From a virus: 28,086 nt of DNA. A program made the translations under genes and the position numbers. The stretch covers positions 1 through 28,086 of IMG/VR virus record IMGVR_UViG_3300011116_000551, one strand, 5' to 3'. Below the pieces are notes generated by a model, which did not search any database, had not been told where the DNA came from, and saw only the letters and a program-made list of their open reading frames with translations. Shown one piece after another: positions 9,075 to 16,697 of this stretch (within the stretch, counting starts at the first letter, position 1; every line of letters begins with the position of its first letter).

Positions 9075-9131
9075 TTACTTTTGTAGTGGATTTACAACAG
9101 GTAAACTTAAAGATAATCCTAGCTGGGACAT
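9075..9131 (-). pseudogene. 18-codon truncated duplicate of the start of the next upstream gene
   Basis: A short frame encoding MSQLGLSLSLPVVNPLQK begins 3 nt after the stop of the 152-codon gene at 9135-9593. That gene begins MPALGLSRSLP, and the DNA before both starts shares TAATTTATG. The two segments align over about 40 bp with a few changes, so this looks like a tandem duplication of a 5' end whose second copy was cut short. It might also serve as a leader peptide for the portal gene 18 nt downstream. Translation is not proven. Confidence 0.4.
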
Positions 9132-9134
9132 AAA

Positions 9135-9593
9135 TTATGAGATTGTAAGTGTTCCCCCAGTTGTGGGGGTTCCGAAAGTACTGCCCAGTAACCAACCAGA
9201 AATAGGAATTGAAGTATGAGGGTGTGTAGGGTGGTAGTAAAAAATATCCATATAAGGAGTTCCATCATCAACCCATCCAACATAAACAACCCATTTTGAG
9301 TTTCCAGTAGCAAATCCTCCGTAAGTTTCGGGCCAAGAAGCGTGGTGAACCATTCCCAATCCGTTATAAAAACCCGGACTAGTTGTGGTTTCTCCACTTG
9401 AATACCAACTATTATTGTTATGACGAATAAGAGAATTAGCACCAGAAAAAGAAAACCCATTTGACGATGTAGTTGTTTGAGAAAAAGTAAGTGTGATCGA
9501 GCTTGAAGATAAAGGCAAGTCAGTAGGGACAACAACATCAGACCCAAATAACGACATTGTGGGTAAACTTCTGGATAATCCTAAAGCTGGCAT
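9135..9593 (-). CDS. Hypothetical protein, possible virion surface protein
   Basis: A 152-residue protein starting MPALGLSRSLP. The LGLSxSLP opening is one I associate with small phage structural proteins encoded near portal and capsid genes. The remainder is rich in Ser, Thr, Gly, Trp and Tyr with WYSSGETTTSPGFYNG and WVVYVGWVDDGTPYMDI, which suggests a beta-rich fold such as a lectin or SPRY-like sandwich (inference). There is no signal peptide or catalytic motif. It stands between a small lipoprotein gene and the portal gene. Function is unknown; a decoration or fibre-type protein is a reasonable guess. Confidence 0.7.
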   Translation of the reverse strand: MPALGLSRSLPTMSLFGSDVVVPTDLPLSSSSITLTFSQTTTSSNGFSFSGANSLIRHNNNSWYSSGETTTSPGFYNGLGMVHHASWPETYGGFATGNSKWVVYVGWVDDGTPYMDIFYYHPTHPHTSIPISGWLLGSTFGTPTTGGTLTIS

Positions 9594-9596
9594 AAA

Positions 9597-9746
9597 TTAA
9601 AACTTTCCATAATTAGGGTCGCTTGCGTAGAACAAAGGAACATCTGGATATTTTGTATATTCTTCATCGCTCTGTGATGTTTTATCAGAGCAGGAAGTCA
9701 GTAGCAACCCTAAAAGTAAGGCAATAAAAGCCTTTTTACTAGACAC
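9597..9746 (-). CDS. Tiny lipoprotein (49 residues), missed by size filters
   Basis: A GTG-started frame encoding 49 residues. It begins MSSKKAFIALLLGLLLTSC, a compact lipoprotein signal peptide with the lipobox LLTSC (Cys19), followed by a 30-residue polar tail rich in Ser, Asp, Tyr and Pro. AAGG lies 7 nt before the GTG. The start overlaps the stop of the upstream gene in GTGTCTAG, the same kind of overlap seen between the gp13 and gp14 genes. It fills what would otherwise be an empty 140-nt gap. Outer-membrane anchoring is predicted. A role in lysis or superinfection exclusion is possible but not shown. Confidence 0.65.
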   Translation of the reverse strand: MSSKKAFIALLLGLLLTSCSDKTSQSDEEYTKYPDVPLFYASDPNYGKF

Positions 9747-10008
9747 TAAAAGCCTTGTAAGCAATAACTTTCCCAGTCAATAATTGTACGGCTGTAAAGG
9801 TTCCAAAGATGGTAAGACCTTTTGGGTATGTAACTGCTGATGTAGTGTAAATGCTACCAGTAGAACCAGCAGACCAGTTGGATGCGGTTAAAGTCGTAAA
9901 TGTGGTATCCTCAAGCATGGTAATAGCACAATAGTTTTTGTTAGTTCCAGCAGTTGTGTTGCTGATGTATTCAGCACCATACTGACCTAAAGATTCGTAA
10001 TCTAGCAT
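9739..10008 (-). CDS. Hypothetical small protein, probably virion-associated
   Basis: An 89-residue protein. ITMLEDTTFTTLTASN followed by TYPKGLTIFGTFTAVQLLTGKVIAYK is a pattern I recognise from short proteins near the head genes of many tailed phages. It looks like a single small beta-barrel. No signal peptide or membrane segment is present. GGAGAA lies before the ATG. Its place upstream of the portal gene and downstream of the polyproline protein suggests a head decoration or head-fibre component, which is inference only. Confidence 0.7.
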   Translation of the reverse strand: MLDYESLGQYGAEYISNTTAGTNKNYCAITMLEDTTFTTLTASNWSAGSTGSIYTTSAVTYPKGLTIFGTFTAVQLLTGKVIAYKAFSV

Positions 10009-10023
10009 TTTAATTCTCCTTTA

Positions 10024-10242
10024 TTAACTAGGGACGTTTACGCCACTCAAATCTTCTTGTTGATTGGAAATTACCAAAGCTCCTCGGCCTCTCCTACGAT
10101 AATCTTTACGCTGTGAAGCCCTAGCTGACTCAGAAGGAGCAATTTCTTTAGCCATCTGCACAGGAGCAGGAGGGGGTGGAGGCGGGGGTGGCGGTGGCGG
10201 GATAACTGGTGCTGAATAACCTCCTCCTCCTCCCATACACAT
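10024..10242 (-). CDS. Polyproline small protein, conserved podovirus type
   Basis: A 72-residue protein: MCMGGGGG, then about 11 prolines in a row (residues 15-25), then a charged region with QRKDYRRRGRGAL and a short acidic tail. Small proteins with a Gly run, a Pro run and an RRGRG-like motif are common just before the connector genes of podoviruses; their role is not known to me. The Pro run would stall ribosomes and probably needs EF-P. GGGAG lies about 9 nt before the ATG. MC followed by Gly could be a modified N-terminus. Confidence 0.75.
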   Translation of the reverse strand: MCMGGGGGYSAPVIPPPPPPPPPPPAPVQMAKEIAPSESARASQRKDYRRRGRGALVISNQQEDLSGVNVPS

Positions 10243-10246
10243 AAAT

Positions 10247-10462
10247 TTATCTCCCTATTTCCTGTTGATCGTCAAATTTTGATTGTAAAAATCTTACAAT
10301 TTGACGCTGACCACTATAAATCCAAATATCCCGATCAGATTCACTAGAATCTGGACATCTTTCGGGAACCATTTGGTGCAACACATCTAGTAAAGTTTTA
10401 GAGACTTTTGGAAATTCGTCAACATTTTTCTCACTTTTACTGATAATTTTATAGCCAGCCAT
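10247..10462 (-). CDS. Hypothetical protein
   Basis: A 71-residue protein beginning MAGYKIISKSEK. A strong AAAGGAGG lies just before this ATG; a start 7 codons upstream is also open but would place the binding site inside the gene. The start overlaps the end of the previous gene by 14 nt. Residues 45-65 contain DIWIYSGQRQIVRFLQSKF, a short helix-rich segment. I recognise no domain. It sits at the end of the nucleotide-metabolism block and just before the structural block. Confidence 0.65.
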   Translation of the reverse strand: MAGYKIISKSEKNVDEFPKVSKTLLDVLHQMVPERCPDSSESDRDIWIYSGQRQIVRFLQSKFDDQQEIGR

Positions 10463-10823
10463 AATCCTCCTTTGGCAAGTCATCCAACTCCTTTGGTAAC
10501 AAGCCTTTGTCTATTCTATGTTTTGTCTCTATCATCGCTCCTATATTCCACAGCGTAGCTACGTCATGTCTTTCGTCTCTCATTCCAGCAAGATGTTTTG
10601 TTAAATGACGTAACGCAGAGTCAGCATACCTACTCAATGGCTGGCCTTTTTCCCAGTTGCGAGAAGCATATTTCTTGGCTCCTTCTTCCAGTTGCCTAGC
10701 CCACATAAACAAAGCGTAGGGAGGAAGTAAATCAAACCTGCCCTTATTCTCGTTGGTATCCCTAACAGAACCAGTATCAAAGTTCTGCCGTTTACCAGAA
10801 TCTTTAACGACTACATCACTCAT
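10449..10823 (-). CDS. dATP/dGTP diphosphohydrolase-type protein (DUF5664-like)
   Basis: A 124-residue protein. The chain GRFDLLPPYAL, LEEGAKKYASRNWEKGQPLSRYADSALRHL and a later ATLWNIGAMIE matches the small all-alpha phage family annotated as DUF5664 or dATP/dGTP diphosphohydrolase N-terminal domain. The E-E-G-A-K-Y and R-H residues are the likely metal and nucleotide site. Members are thought to cleave dNTPs to monophosphates and pyrophosphate, which shapes the dNTP pool during replication. It overlaps the DUF4406 gene by an ATGA, and this pair recurs in phages. The family call is firm; the exact substrate is not. Confidence 0.75.
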   Translation of the reverse strand: MSDVVVKDSGKRQNFDTGSVRDTNENKGRFDLLPPYALFMWARQLEEGAKKYASRNWEKGQPLSRYADSALRHLTKHLAGMRDERHDVATLWNIGAMIETKHRIDKGLLPKELDDLPKEDYGWL

Positions 10824-11122
10824 TCATGTTCTCCCAATGTCAAGATATTACACTCCCGTGCAACCAAAGCCTCTAGTAAAGCCCCGGCACTCTTCTCAAA
10901 CCCCGGAAGGAATACAATACGATCAGAGTTTAAAAGGTTCTTAATATCTTCCTTTAGATACATAAACCTTGGTAGAGTAGTATCTCCATTAAAGTTCTCT
11001 GCTGGGTTACGAACAATGTACCCTTTAGCTCTTAATTCAGTAGCTTTAGCGTGAAATGCTGGGTAGTTACACTCTGGTAAGCCAGTCATCGCTCCGCTTA
11101 TGTATACACTTAAGGTTGCCAT
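10820..11122 (-). CDS. DUF4406 protein, nucleoside deoxyribosyltransferase-like
   Basis: A 100-residue protein. It begins with VYISGAMTGLPECNYPAF, then LRAKGYIVRNPAE, and later YLKEDIKNLLNSDRIVFLPGFEKSAGALLE. These are the hallmarks of DUF4406, a Rossmann-like family related to nucleoside 2-deoxyribosyltransferases. The S-A-G-A-x-x-E segment corresponds to the catalytic Glu region of that superfamily. It may remove or exchange bases on (deoxy)nucleosides or nucleotides, but the substrate is unproven. GAGG lies 7 nt before the ATG. The start overlaps the end of the exonuclease gene. Confidence 0.8.
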   Translation of the reverse strand: MATLSVYISGAMTGLPECNYPAFHAKATELRAKGYIVRNPAENFNGDTTLPRFMYLKEDIKNLLNSDRIVFLPGFEKSAGALLEALVARECNILTLGEHE

Positions 11123-11853
11123 AATATTACCTCATTGTTTTTGTATTCACCTTTTCTCAAGATGCGGGAAACCCTAGCTTGCACCAAGGCTTCTGATTCT
11201 GGAACTCCTTCTTTAACATAAGCCTTAAGAACCTTGTCCCATAGCCCTTTAGAGCCAACAGGCCCAAGTATCTTTTCAGCGGTCTTTGGGCCACAGCCTA
11301 CCAGACCTGTATAGCCGTCGGTTTGGTCGCCCGTAAGGGCTTGGAATAGATGCCACCAATCGGCTTGTTCTTTGTTCACCTCAATCACCCCTTCTTCAGC
11401 CTTGTGGGGGTTATAATGCTTTGCTGGGAGCTGTTTAAAGTCCTTATCCTCGCCAACAACAATAGCTTTCCCATCTAGCTCAGTAGCCCAGATACCCAGC
11501 AAATCGTCTGCCTCTAGGGTTGGTTGCATCTCAGCCTTATACTCTGCAACCAGCCATTCTCTAACCCTAGGGTAAAGAAGGGGTTTTCTGATCTTCTTAC
11601 GGCTCTCCTTGTAGGTAGGAAGAATCCTTTTTCTCCAGTTGGTGCTATCGGACAAAGCTACTTTGATACTATCGGCTTTTAGCTCTTCCTTTAACTCAGC
11701 GATAAAGGCAGTAATGGTCTGCGTAGCTGTTTTGACATCTCCGTGGAGAGTCCACATATCGTTGCCCCAATCACAGGGGTATTCATTGGTAATGGTATGC
11801 CAGAAGGCAAGCCAATCCCCGTCTATTAGTATTGTGTTTTTTGTGTTTTTCAT
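11110..11853 (-). CDS. 5'-3' exonuclease (T7 gp6-like, FEN/PIN fold)
   Basis: A 247-residue flap-type exonuclease. Metal ligands are visible: D11 and D13 in ILIDGDWLAF, E114/D116/D117 in LEADDLLG, D136 and D138 in VVGEDKDFKQLP, and D176 and D179 in LTGDQTDGY. GLVGCGPKTAEKIL (residues 183-196) is the helix-hairpin-helix DNA-binding segment. In T7, gp6 removes RNA primers and degrades host DNA to nucleotides. A homing endonuclease gene is inserted between this gene and the DNA polymerase. The A-rich leader and AAAAACAC codons start within 5 nt of the upstream stop. Confidence 0.93.
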   Translation of the reverse strand: MKNTKNTILIDGDWLAFWHTITNEYPCDWGNDMWTLHGDVKTATQTITAFIAELKEELKADSIKVALSDSTNWRKRILPTYKESRKKIRKPLLYPRVREWLVAEYKAEMQPTLEADDLLGIWATELDGKAIVVGEDKDFKQLPAKHYNPHKAEEGVIEVNKEQADWWHLFQALTGDQTDGYTGLVGCGPKTAEKILGPVGSKGLWDKVLKAYVKEGVPESEALVQARVSRILRKGEYKNNEVILWQP

Positions 11854-11857
11854 AAAT

Positions 11858-12238
11858 TTAGTATTTTACTTTTTTCAAACTTTTAATTTGCACAGCATAT
11901 TGGGCTTTAGTATGAGCATCCTTTGAGGAGGCGTGTTTAATAAACAATCTAGCTTGCTCCTTTTTCTCACGCAGAAATGGACATAGACTTTTGATAGTGT
12001 TGACGGCATTTTTTCCGAATACCCGAAAATAAAAGTAATTTCTCCAATATATATTTTTCTTGTTGTTTCTATCTTTTGAAAAGCTCCCTCCATACAATCT
12101 ATGAAAAGTTTTAACAACTTTCGGGTAGCAAGATTTAATACTGACAATCCTAGCACCACATTTTGATATATGGATACAGCCTTCTCCATCAAAGTAACCA
12201 GCAAGATACGAAAGTTCAATTTCACTAGGTTTTTTCAC
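11858..12238 (-). CDS. LAGLIDADG homing endonuclease, free-standing
   Basis: A 126-residue basic protein. LAGYFDGEG at residues 12-20 is the LAGLIDADG helix with the catalytic acidic residue, followed by the usual CIHI strand. The C-terminal part (LCPFLREKKEQARLF) also fits single-motif LAGLIDADG enzymes, which act as homodimers and cut long DNA sites to spread their own gene. It starts with GTG directly after the DNA polymerase stop. There is no sign of an intron or intein in the polymerase, so it is a free-standing homing gene. It is richer in Lys and AT than its neighbours, which suggests recent arrival. Confidence 0.85.
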   Translation of the reverse strand: MKKPSEIELSYLAGYFDGEGCIHISKCGARIVSIKSCYPKVVKTFHRLYGGSFSKDRNNKKNIYWRNYFYFRVFGKNAVNTIKSLCPFLREKKEQARLFIKHASSKDAHTKAQYAVQIKSLKKVKY

Positions 12239-14077
12239 TCAATGTGTCTCTGCCCAATTAAAGCCGATTTTAAACTCTCCGTCAAGAGGGCAACGGAACT
12301 TAAAATCCTTACCAGCTTGACGAATAGAGGCCACCGCTGTATTGCCCACTAACTCCTCAATTCCAGACTTTGCCTCAATCTGCAACTCATCGTGAATGTG
12401 GGCGACAATTCCGTAGTCTTTAGCAAACCCAAAGCCCTGTGCTTCTAGTGATCTTACTAAATTGATTGTGGCTTTCTTCATAATCAAAGCCCCTGCTGAC
12501 TGAAGAAGTACATTTAGAGAAGCGTGAGCAGAACGGACGGGTAAATGTCTGCCATCCAGACCAATCAAGTAGCCCCTTTGGTTTACTGCTAACTCAACGG
12601 CATCCTTAAGCCTTTTAATGGCTGGAAGCTTAGTCTGAAACTGGTCAATAATCTTTCTGCCTTCCCTTTCTCCTTTATTGATGATACTACCAATCTTGGC
12701 TGGCCCTGCTCCGTACAAGAAGGCGTAGATAAAGGTCTTGGCATCGTTGCGTGTAGGAAGCCCAGAAGCTTGTTGATTGGCTGTGTGAATGTCGCCCTCA
12801 AGAAGCACCTTGGCGTAGCTACCTCCGTCATAAGGAGCCATGAAGTGAGCCAAGCACCGCAACTCAATCCCGCTGGCATCTGCTCCAATTAACTTAAACC
12901 CATTTGTAGCTACAAAGAGGCTACGGCACTCTTCACCATAAGCAGACCCTACTCTTGGGACTTGAGCCATGTTTGGCCCTCGGTGTGTGCAACGACCTGT
13001 TACAGCCCCATTAGTGATTACTCTGCCGTGCATACGACCATCAGCTTTAACCAACTTCATCCAAGCTTCGTTACCCTCTGCAAGCTGGCCTAGTCGCTTC
13101 GATACTAGTAAGTATTCTAGTAGTGGCTTGGCCTCTGCAAATCCCATCCTTTCAAGAGCCGTAAGCACTTGTTCGTCAACTTTGGGTTTGCCATCTGGTG
13201 TAAACTCTTGGGGCTTCCAGCCTTTTTTGATGAAGCGGTTTGCAATCTGGTCTCTGCTTCCGGGGTTAAACGGGATGATTTTCTTTTTCTTGCCACCTTT
13301 AACAATGTCCTTTGCCTTGTAACCAGCCTGTACTGCTGACTTCTTTGTTGTCCATTCTTTTCCGTCTTGTGTTACCCATAAGGTAGACTTCATCTCTTCC
13401 TCATCTGGAGGAAACACAGCTTGCATATTCGCCTCGATCTCTGCCCTCTTCTTCTGAAGTACGGCACAAAGAGCTTCAGCTTTCGTGTGGTCAAACTTGA
13501 AGCCATAAGATTCTTGATTCTGCATAATCTTTGCAAACTCATGCTCTAGTTCGACACTAGCTTTAGATGGGTTCTTGGTCTGGATAAGCCTGTAAAGCTT
13601 CAAGGTAACGGCTACATCTTGTACGCAATAGTCCTCCATCGCTGGAGTCCATACCTCAAAGCTATTGTTCTCCTTGAAGTCACCCTTCTGCAATCCAATA
13701 CGGATACCCCAAGCCTTTAGAGAATGGGAACCAATCATCTCTTTGGGAAACCCATCGTTAAGCCTAGAGAAGTCATTCTCCTTTAGGTCGGGCCAAATGA
13801 GCCTAGTCAGTACTAAAGTATCCTCTATCACCTTTGGCGGTGTGAACCAACTATAGAGCTTCTTAAGAACCAGCAGGTCAAACCCGATTATGTTGTGTCC
13901 GATAATCCTGTCGGCACTAGCTAGTTTTGTGATACCAGCTTCAATAGAGTTGCCGTTTGGCTGTTGGTTGTACCTTGTGGTTGCACCAGAATCCATATCT
14001 GTAATTACCAAACAATGAATCTTGGTAGTCTTTTCGACTAGATGATCTGATTCCAAGTCAAATACAAGTGTTTTCAT
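12239..14077 (-). CDS. DNA polymerase, family A (T7 gp5-like)
   Basis: A 612-residue replicative polymerase (T7 gp5: 704). The proofreading domain has D7 and E9 (FDLESD), D67 (HNIIGFDLL) and the Y150/D154 pair. The polymerase domain has motif A around D400 (GADASGIELR), motif B with K447 and Y455 (AKTFIYAFLYGAG) and motif C H562-D563 (IHDELQ). Y455 corresponds to T7 Y526, the residue linked to efficient dideoxynucleotide incorporation. The shorter length suggests a reduced thioredoxin-binding insertion. The gene starts from the conserved AGGTAAAACACAAC leader and follows the primase-helicase stop by 17 nt. Confidence 0.97.
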   Translation of the reverse strand: MKTLVFDLESDHLVEKTTKIHCLVITDMDSGATTRYNQQPNGNSIEAGITKLASADRIIGHNIIGFDLLVLKKLYSWFTPPKVIEDTLVLTRLIWPDLKENDFSRLNDGFPKEMIGSHSLKAWGIRIGLQKGDFKENNSFEVWTPAMEDYCVQDVAVTLKLYRLIQTKNPSKASVELEHEFAKIMQNQESYGFKFDHTKAEALCAVLQKKRAEIEANMQAVFPPDEEEMKSTLWVTQDGKEWTTKKSAVQAGYKAKDIVKGGKKKKIIPFNPGSRDQIANRFIKKGWKPQEFTPDGKPKVDEQVLTALERMGFAEAKPLLEYLLVSKRLGQLAEGNEAWMKLVKADGRMHGRVITNGAVTGRCTHRGPNMAQVPRVGSAYGEECRSLFVATNGFKLIGADASGIELRCLAHFMAPYDGGSYAKVLLEGDIHTANQQASGLPTRNDAKTFIYAFLYGAGPAKIGSIINKGEREGRKIIDQFQTKLPAIKRLKDAVELAVNQRGYLIGLDGRHLPVRSAHASLNVLLQSAGALIMKKATINLVRSLEAQGFGFAKDYGIVAHIHDELQIEAKSGIEELVGNTAVASIRQAGKDFKFRCPLDGEFKIGFNWAETH

Positions 14078-14091
14078 GTTGTGTTTTACCT
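14075..14091 (-). promoter_or_regulatory. Conserved leader before DNA polymerase
   Basis: The 17 nt ending in the polymerase ATG (AGGTAAAACACAACATG) are identical to those ending in the SSB ATG. AGG is the likely ribosome binding site, and the A/C-rich spacer should be unstructured, favouring initiation. Confidence 0.6.
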
Positions 14092-14094
14092 AGC

Positions 14095-15690
14095 TTATTC
14101 CAACTCTTCTGGCACTTCAATCTCTGAATCGGGTATAGCAATCTCCTTGAGCCGACCTGTTTCCTTGCTATACTCAAGACGGCAACTAATACCAGTCTCT
14201 CCAGTAAACCTATTCTTAAGGATACGGATACTAGTAATGTTCCTATCGTTGCCTTCAGCTTGCTGGTCACGCTCTAGGCCAATCACTATGTCGGATAACT
14301 GGGCAATACCAGCAGAACCTCGAAGCTGTGACAGGCTTGTGGTTGCACCATCTTCATGCCCCCTGCCTTCTGGACGCTTAAGGTGAGATACAAGAATCAT
14401 CCCAATCTTAAGCTCTTCCACAAGACTACGGAGCTTGGTCATGGTGTTGTCAATAAGCCTACGCTCGTCTCCGTCACCCATACCAGACACTACAATGCTC
14501 AAATGATCTAATACGATGTACTCACACCCACAGCCCCTTGCCATGTAGCGAACCCTATTAAGAAGGTTATCTGAATCCAGCGACCCAAAGTGGTCATAGG
14601 TAAAGAACTTCTGGCTAATCGTACCATTGAATAAGTTCTTTAGCTCATCGGCTGTTACGCTGTCTGGCTTTATATGCAACGGCTTGCTTGCTTCAATCGC
14701 CAAGATTCCTAAAGCAGTTCGCCTTACCGACTCCTCAAGAGCTATGTAACCAATAGTCTTGTCGTTGCGTAGAAGCCAATGGGCAATTTCCCTACAAAAC
14801 TGGCTCTTACCAATACCAGAACCAGCACAAATGGTAACTAACTCGCCCTTACGGATTCCGTGGGTCATAGCTGATACACCAGCATAAGGGTAGGAAACAG
14901 ACTCTTGTAAGTCTATTTTTGTAATATAATCCCAAAGCTCGTTGCCCCCTACAATTCCATCTGGCCTAAACTCTTTAGCACTCCATATAGCATCAATAAT
15001 CTCTGGCCCTCTGCCAGCAACAAGTAGCTCGTTAGCATCCTTCATCTGCAACGAAGCAATCCTAGCTTTCCCCGGACTCAACAAAGATGCACATTCCTTT
15101 GAAGCCTTCTTACCTGCTTCATCCATATCGAACATAAACACGACTTTCTCAAACTTCTCAACCCAATCAATATTTCTACGAAGGGCCTTGGTAGCCGATT
15201 GAGCACCAGTAGGGATGGATACTACAGGCCACTTGTTGCCTTGAGCTTGGGATACAGAAAGGCAATCAATCTCACCTTCAGTAATAACAAGCATCTTTCC
15301 ACCATCCCTAAACAAGTGCTGTCCGAATAAAGTCATCTCCGAAGCATCCCCAAGAATCATAAAGTCCTTGTTGGGAAAGCGTAGCTTCTGGGCTACTGGG
15401 TTGCCTTCTTTATCTTTGTACTCAGCGATCTGAACAGGCTTTCCGTTAAAGTCTCCGAGCTTGTAACCGAACTTCTGGCAAGTCTCCATGTGGATGTTGC
15501 GTTTTGTCAAAGCAGTAACATTACCTTCTATTAAGTTAGCCATATAGATATTTGGTTTCTCCTTTATCTCCCCGTTGCTTTTAGAATATGCCGAACAAGA
15601 GAAGCAGTAAGCTGACCCATCAGAATACTCTGCACGGGCATCTGATGAGCCACACTTACTACACTCTGTATGTCTTATAAAGTCAGCCAT
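14095..15690 (-). CDS. Primase-helicase (T7 gp4-like)
   Basis: A 531-residue bifunctional protein (T7 gp4A: 566). An N-terminal zinc-binding domain carries C10, C13, C29 and C32. The TOPRIM primase core has E138/E140 in LVITEGEID and D188/D190 in FMFDMDEAGKK. The helicase domain has a Walker A (GSGIGKS, residues 290-296), a Walker B (YIVLDHLS, D395) and HLKRPEGRGHEDG further on. An acidic C-terminus (EVPEELE) would contact DNA polymerase, as in T7. It unwinds DNA at the fork and makes primers. It overlaps the endonuclease gene by 16 nt. Confidence 0.96.
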   Translation of the reverse strand: MADFIRHTECSKCGSSDARAEYSDGSAYCFSCSAYSKSNGEIKEKPNIYMANLIEGNVTALTKRNIHMETCQKFGYKLGDFNGKPVQIAEYKDKEGNPVAQKLRFPNKDFMILGDASEMTLFGQHLFRDGGKMLVITEGEIDCLSVSQAQGNKWPVVSIPTGAQSATKALRRNIDWVEKFEKVVFMFDMDEAGKKASKECASLLSPGKARIASLQMKDANELLVAGRGPEIIDAIWSAKEFRPDGIVGGNELWDYITKIDLQESVSYPYAGVSAMTHGIRKGELVTICAGSGIGKSQFCREIAHWLLRNDKTIGYIALEESVRRTALGILAIEASKPLHIKPDSVTADELKNLFNGTISQKFFTYDHFGSLDSDNLLNRVRYMARGCGCEYIVLDHLSIVVSGMGDGDERRLIDNTMTKLRSLVEELKIGMILVSHLKRPEGRGHEDGATTSLSQLRGSAGIAQLSDIVIGLERDQQAEGNDRNITSIRILKNRFTGETGISCRLEYSKETGRLKEIAIPDSEIEVPEELE

Positions 15691-16064
15691 TCCTGCGGAA
15701 TTACTTTCTCACTCCAGAGGAACCCGTTTGTCGTTGACCACTCTCCGTAGGTGGTTCGGGACTTCTTGTTTAGACGAGCTGTAGACTTGGAAAAAACCAA
15801 TCGAATGTCTAAACTTGGGTCTTGCTTCTTTAGGAGGAGTAACTTGCTCCTGTCCTGCGGAGTGAACCAACCCTTTCCTTCGATCAGTACTCCGTTTGGC
15901 AGTATAAAGTCTGGTATGTAATGACATATTCTTTGATATTTTAGTCGAATAGTTTCGTAGCCAAACTGCACCCCAGCCTTTTCAAGCTGGGACGCAATCT
16001 GGACTTCGAGACTGCTTCTATATTTAGAAGTCCTCTGGTAGTTCGGGCGTTTTGCTCGTAACAT
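15675..16064 (-). CDS. Endonuclease I, Holliday-junction resolvase (T7 gp3-like)
   Basis: A 129-residue enzyme (T7 gp3: 149). The catalytic set of T7 gp3 (E20, D55, E65, K67) appears as E20 (SSLEVQI), D52 (YIPDFILPNG), E62 and K64 (LIEGKGW). It cuts branched DNA, resolves packaging intermediates and helps break down host DNA. The start is supported by AAGGAG 7 nt upstream inside the SSB gene, with a 41-nt overlap. The T7 basic C-terminal tail is missing here, which explains the shorter length. Confidence 0.94.
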   Translation of the reverse strand: MLRAKRPNYQRTSKYRSSLEVQIASQLEKAGVQFGYETIRLKYQRICHYIPDFILPNGVLIEGKGWFTPQDRSKLLLLKKQDPSLDIRLVFSKSTARLNKKSRTTYGEWSTTNGFLWSEKVIPQEWLTL

Positions 16065-16665
16065 TTGAGGACTCCTTGGGTTTGGTTAGTTCTGGGAATG
16101 TTTCGCCTTGAGCTACAAAGCCCTCTTCTTCCGAAGAGAAGCCGAAGCTTTCAAAGCTAGAGCCACCAGAAGAAGGCTCTTTTAGGTCGATCACTTGCAC
16201 GGCACGGAGACGGAGGGTAACCCCAACTCCCAATGCGGGTACAAACCAAGGACTAGCTTCACAACCAATCTTGATTGTAGAGCCCCCACCAATCAGCTTG
16301 TCGCAAGGCGAGCCTTTGCTGTCGAACAGGGCGGGACGCATCTCGATGCTCTCCCCGTTCTTGGTCTTTACTTTAGCTGGCAGTTTGAAGTTGATCTCCA
16401 GCTTGTCGCCTTCCTCGTTCTCTTTCCAAGGGTAGTCTGCGAGCTTGAGCTTATTCTTCTTCTGCTGTTTGCAAGTCTCCTCGTAGTATTCTTTGAGGAG
16501 TTGTTTTACTGACTGAACAAACGAACTGGCTTCTTCTTTAGAAACTAAAAGTTTCGTAGAATAAACACCATCTTCGTTGAATTTAGTATCTGCTCTGTTG
16601 AGCTTTGGGTACATCGCCACCCCCTTTGGGCTGGTCAAACGTACACGATTATACTTCTTGTCCAT
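16024..16665 (-). CDS. Single-stranded DNA-binding protein (T7 gp2.5-like)
   Basis: A 213-residue OB-fold protein. It begins NRVRLTSPKGVAMYPKLNRADTKF, a typical gp2.5-family start, and ends in an acidic tail closing with an aromatic residue (PELPEDF). In T7 this tail binds polymerase and helicase and competes with DNA for the OB cleft. The protein coats single strands and promotes annealing. It starts from the AGGTAAAACACAAC leader and overlaps the endonuclease gene, so the two are probably coupled. Confidence 0.93.
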   Translation of the reverse strand: MDKKYNRVRLTSPKGVAMYPKLNRADTKFNEDGVYSTKLLVSKEEASSFVQSVKQLLKEYYEETCKQQKKNKLKLADYPWKENEEGDKLEINFKLPAKVKTKNGESIEMRPALFDSKGSPCDKLIGGGSTIKIGCEASPWFVPALGVGVTLRLRAVQVIDLKEPSSGGSSFESFGFSSEEEGFVAQGETFPELTKPKESSNVTSKTPELPEDF

Positions 16666-16679
16666 GTTGTGTTTTACCT
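16663..16679 (-). promoter_or_regulatory. Conserved leader before SSB
   Basis: The same AGGTAAAACACAACATG sequence as before DNA polymerase. Related A/C-rich leaders occur before the GATase (AAGGAAAAACACAATATG) and scaffold (GGAGTAAACACACAATG) genes. Confidence 0.6.
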
Positions 16680-16697
16680 TTCTGTGTTTTGGTGTGT

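Noticed and set aside
9119-9547. A 142-codon hydrophobic frame overlapping the 152-codon gene at 9135-9593
   Set aside because: Its Leu-rich sequence is a frame shift of the Ser/Thr/Gly-rich gene, and it has no start signal.
11875-12225. A 116-codon frame within the homing endonuclease gene
   Set aside because: It is an out-of-frame shadow; the LAGLIDADG motif is in the other frame.
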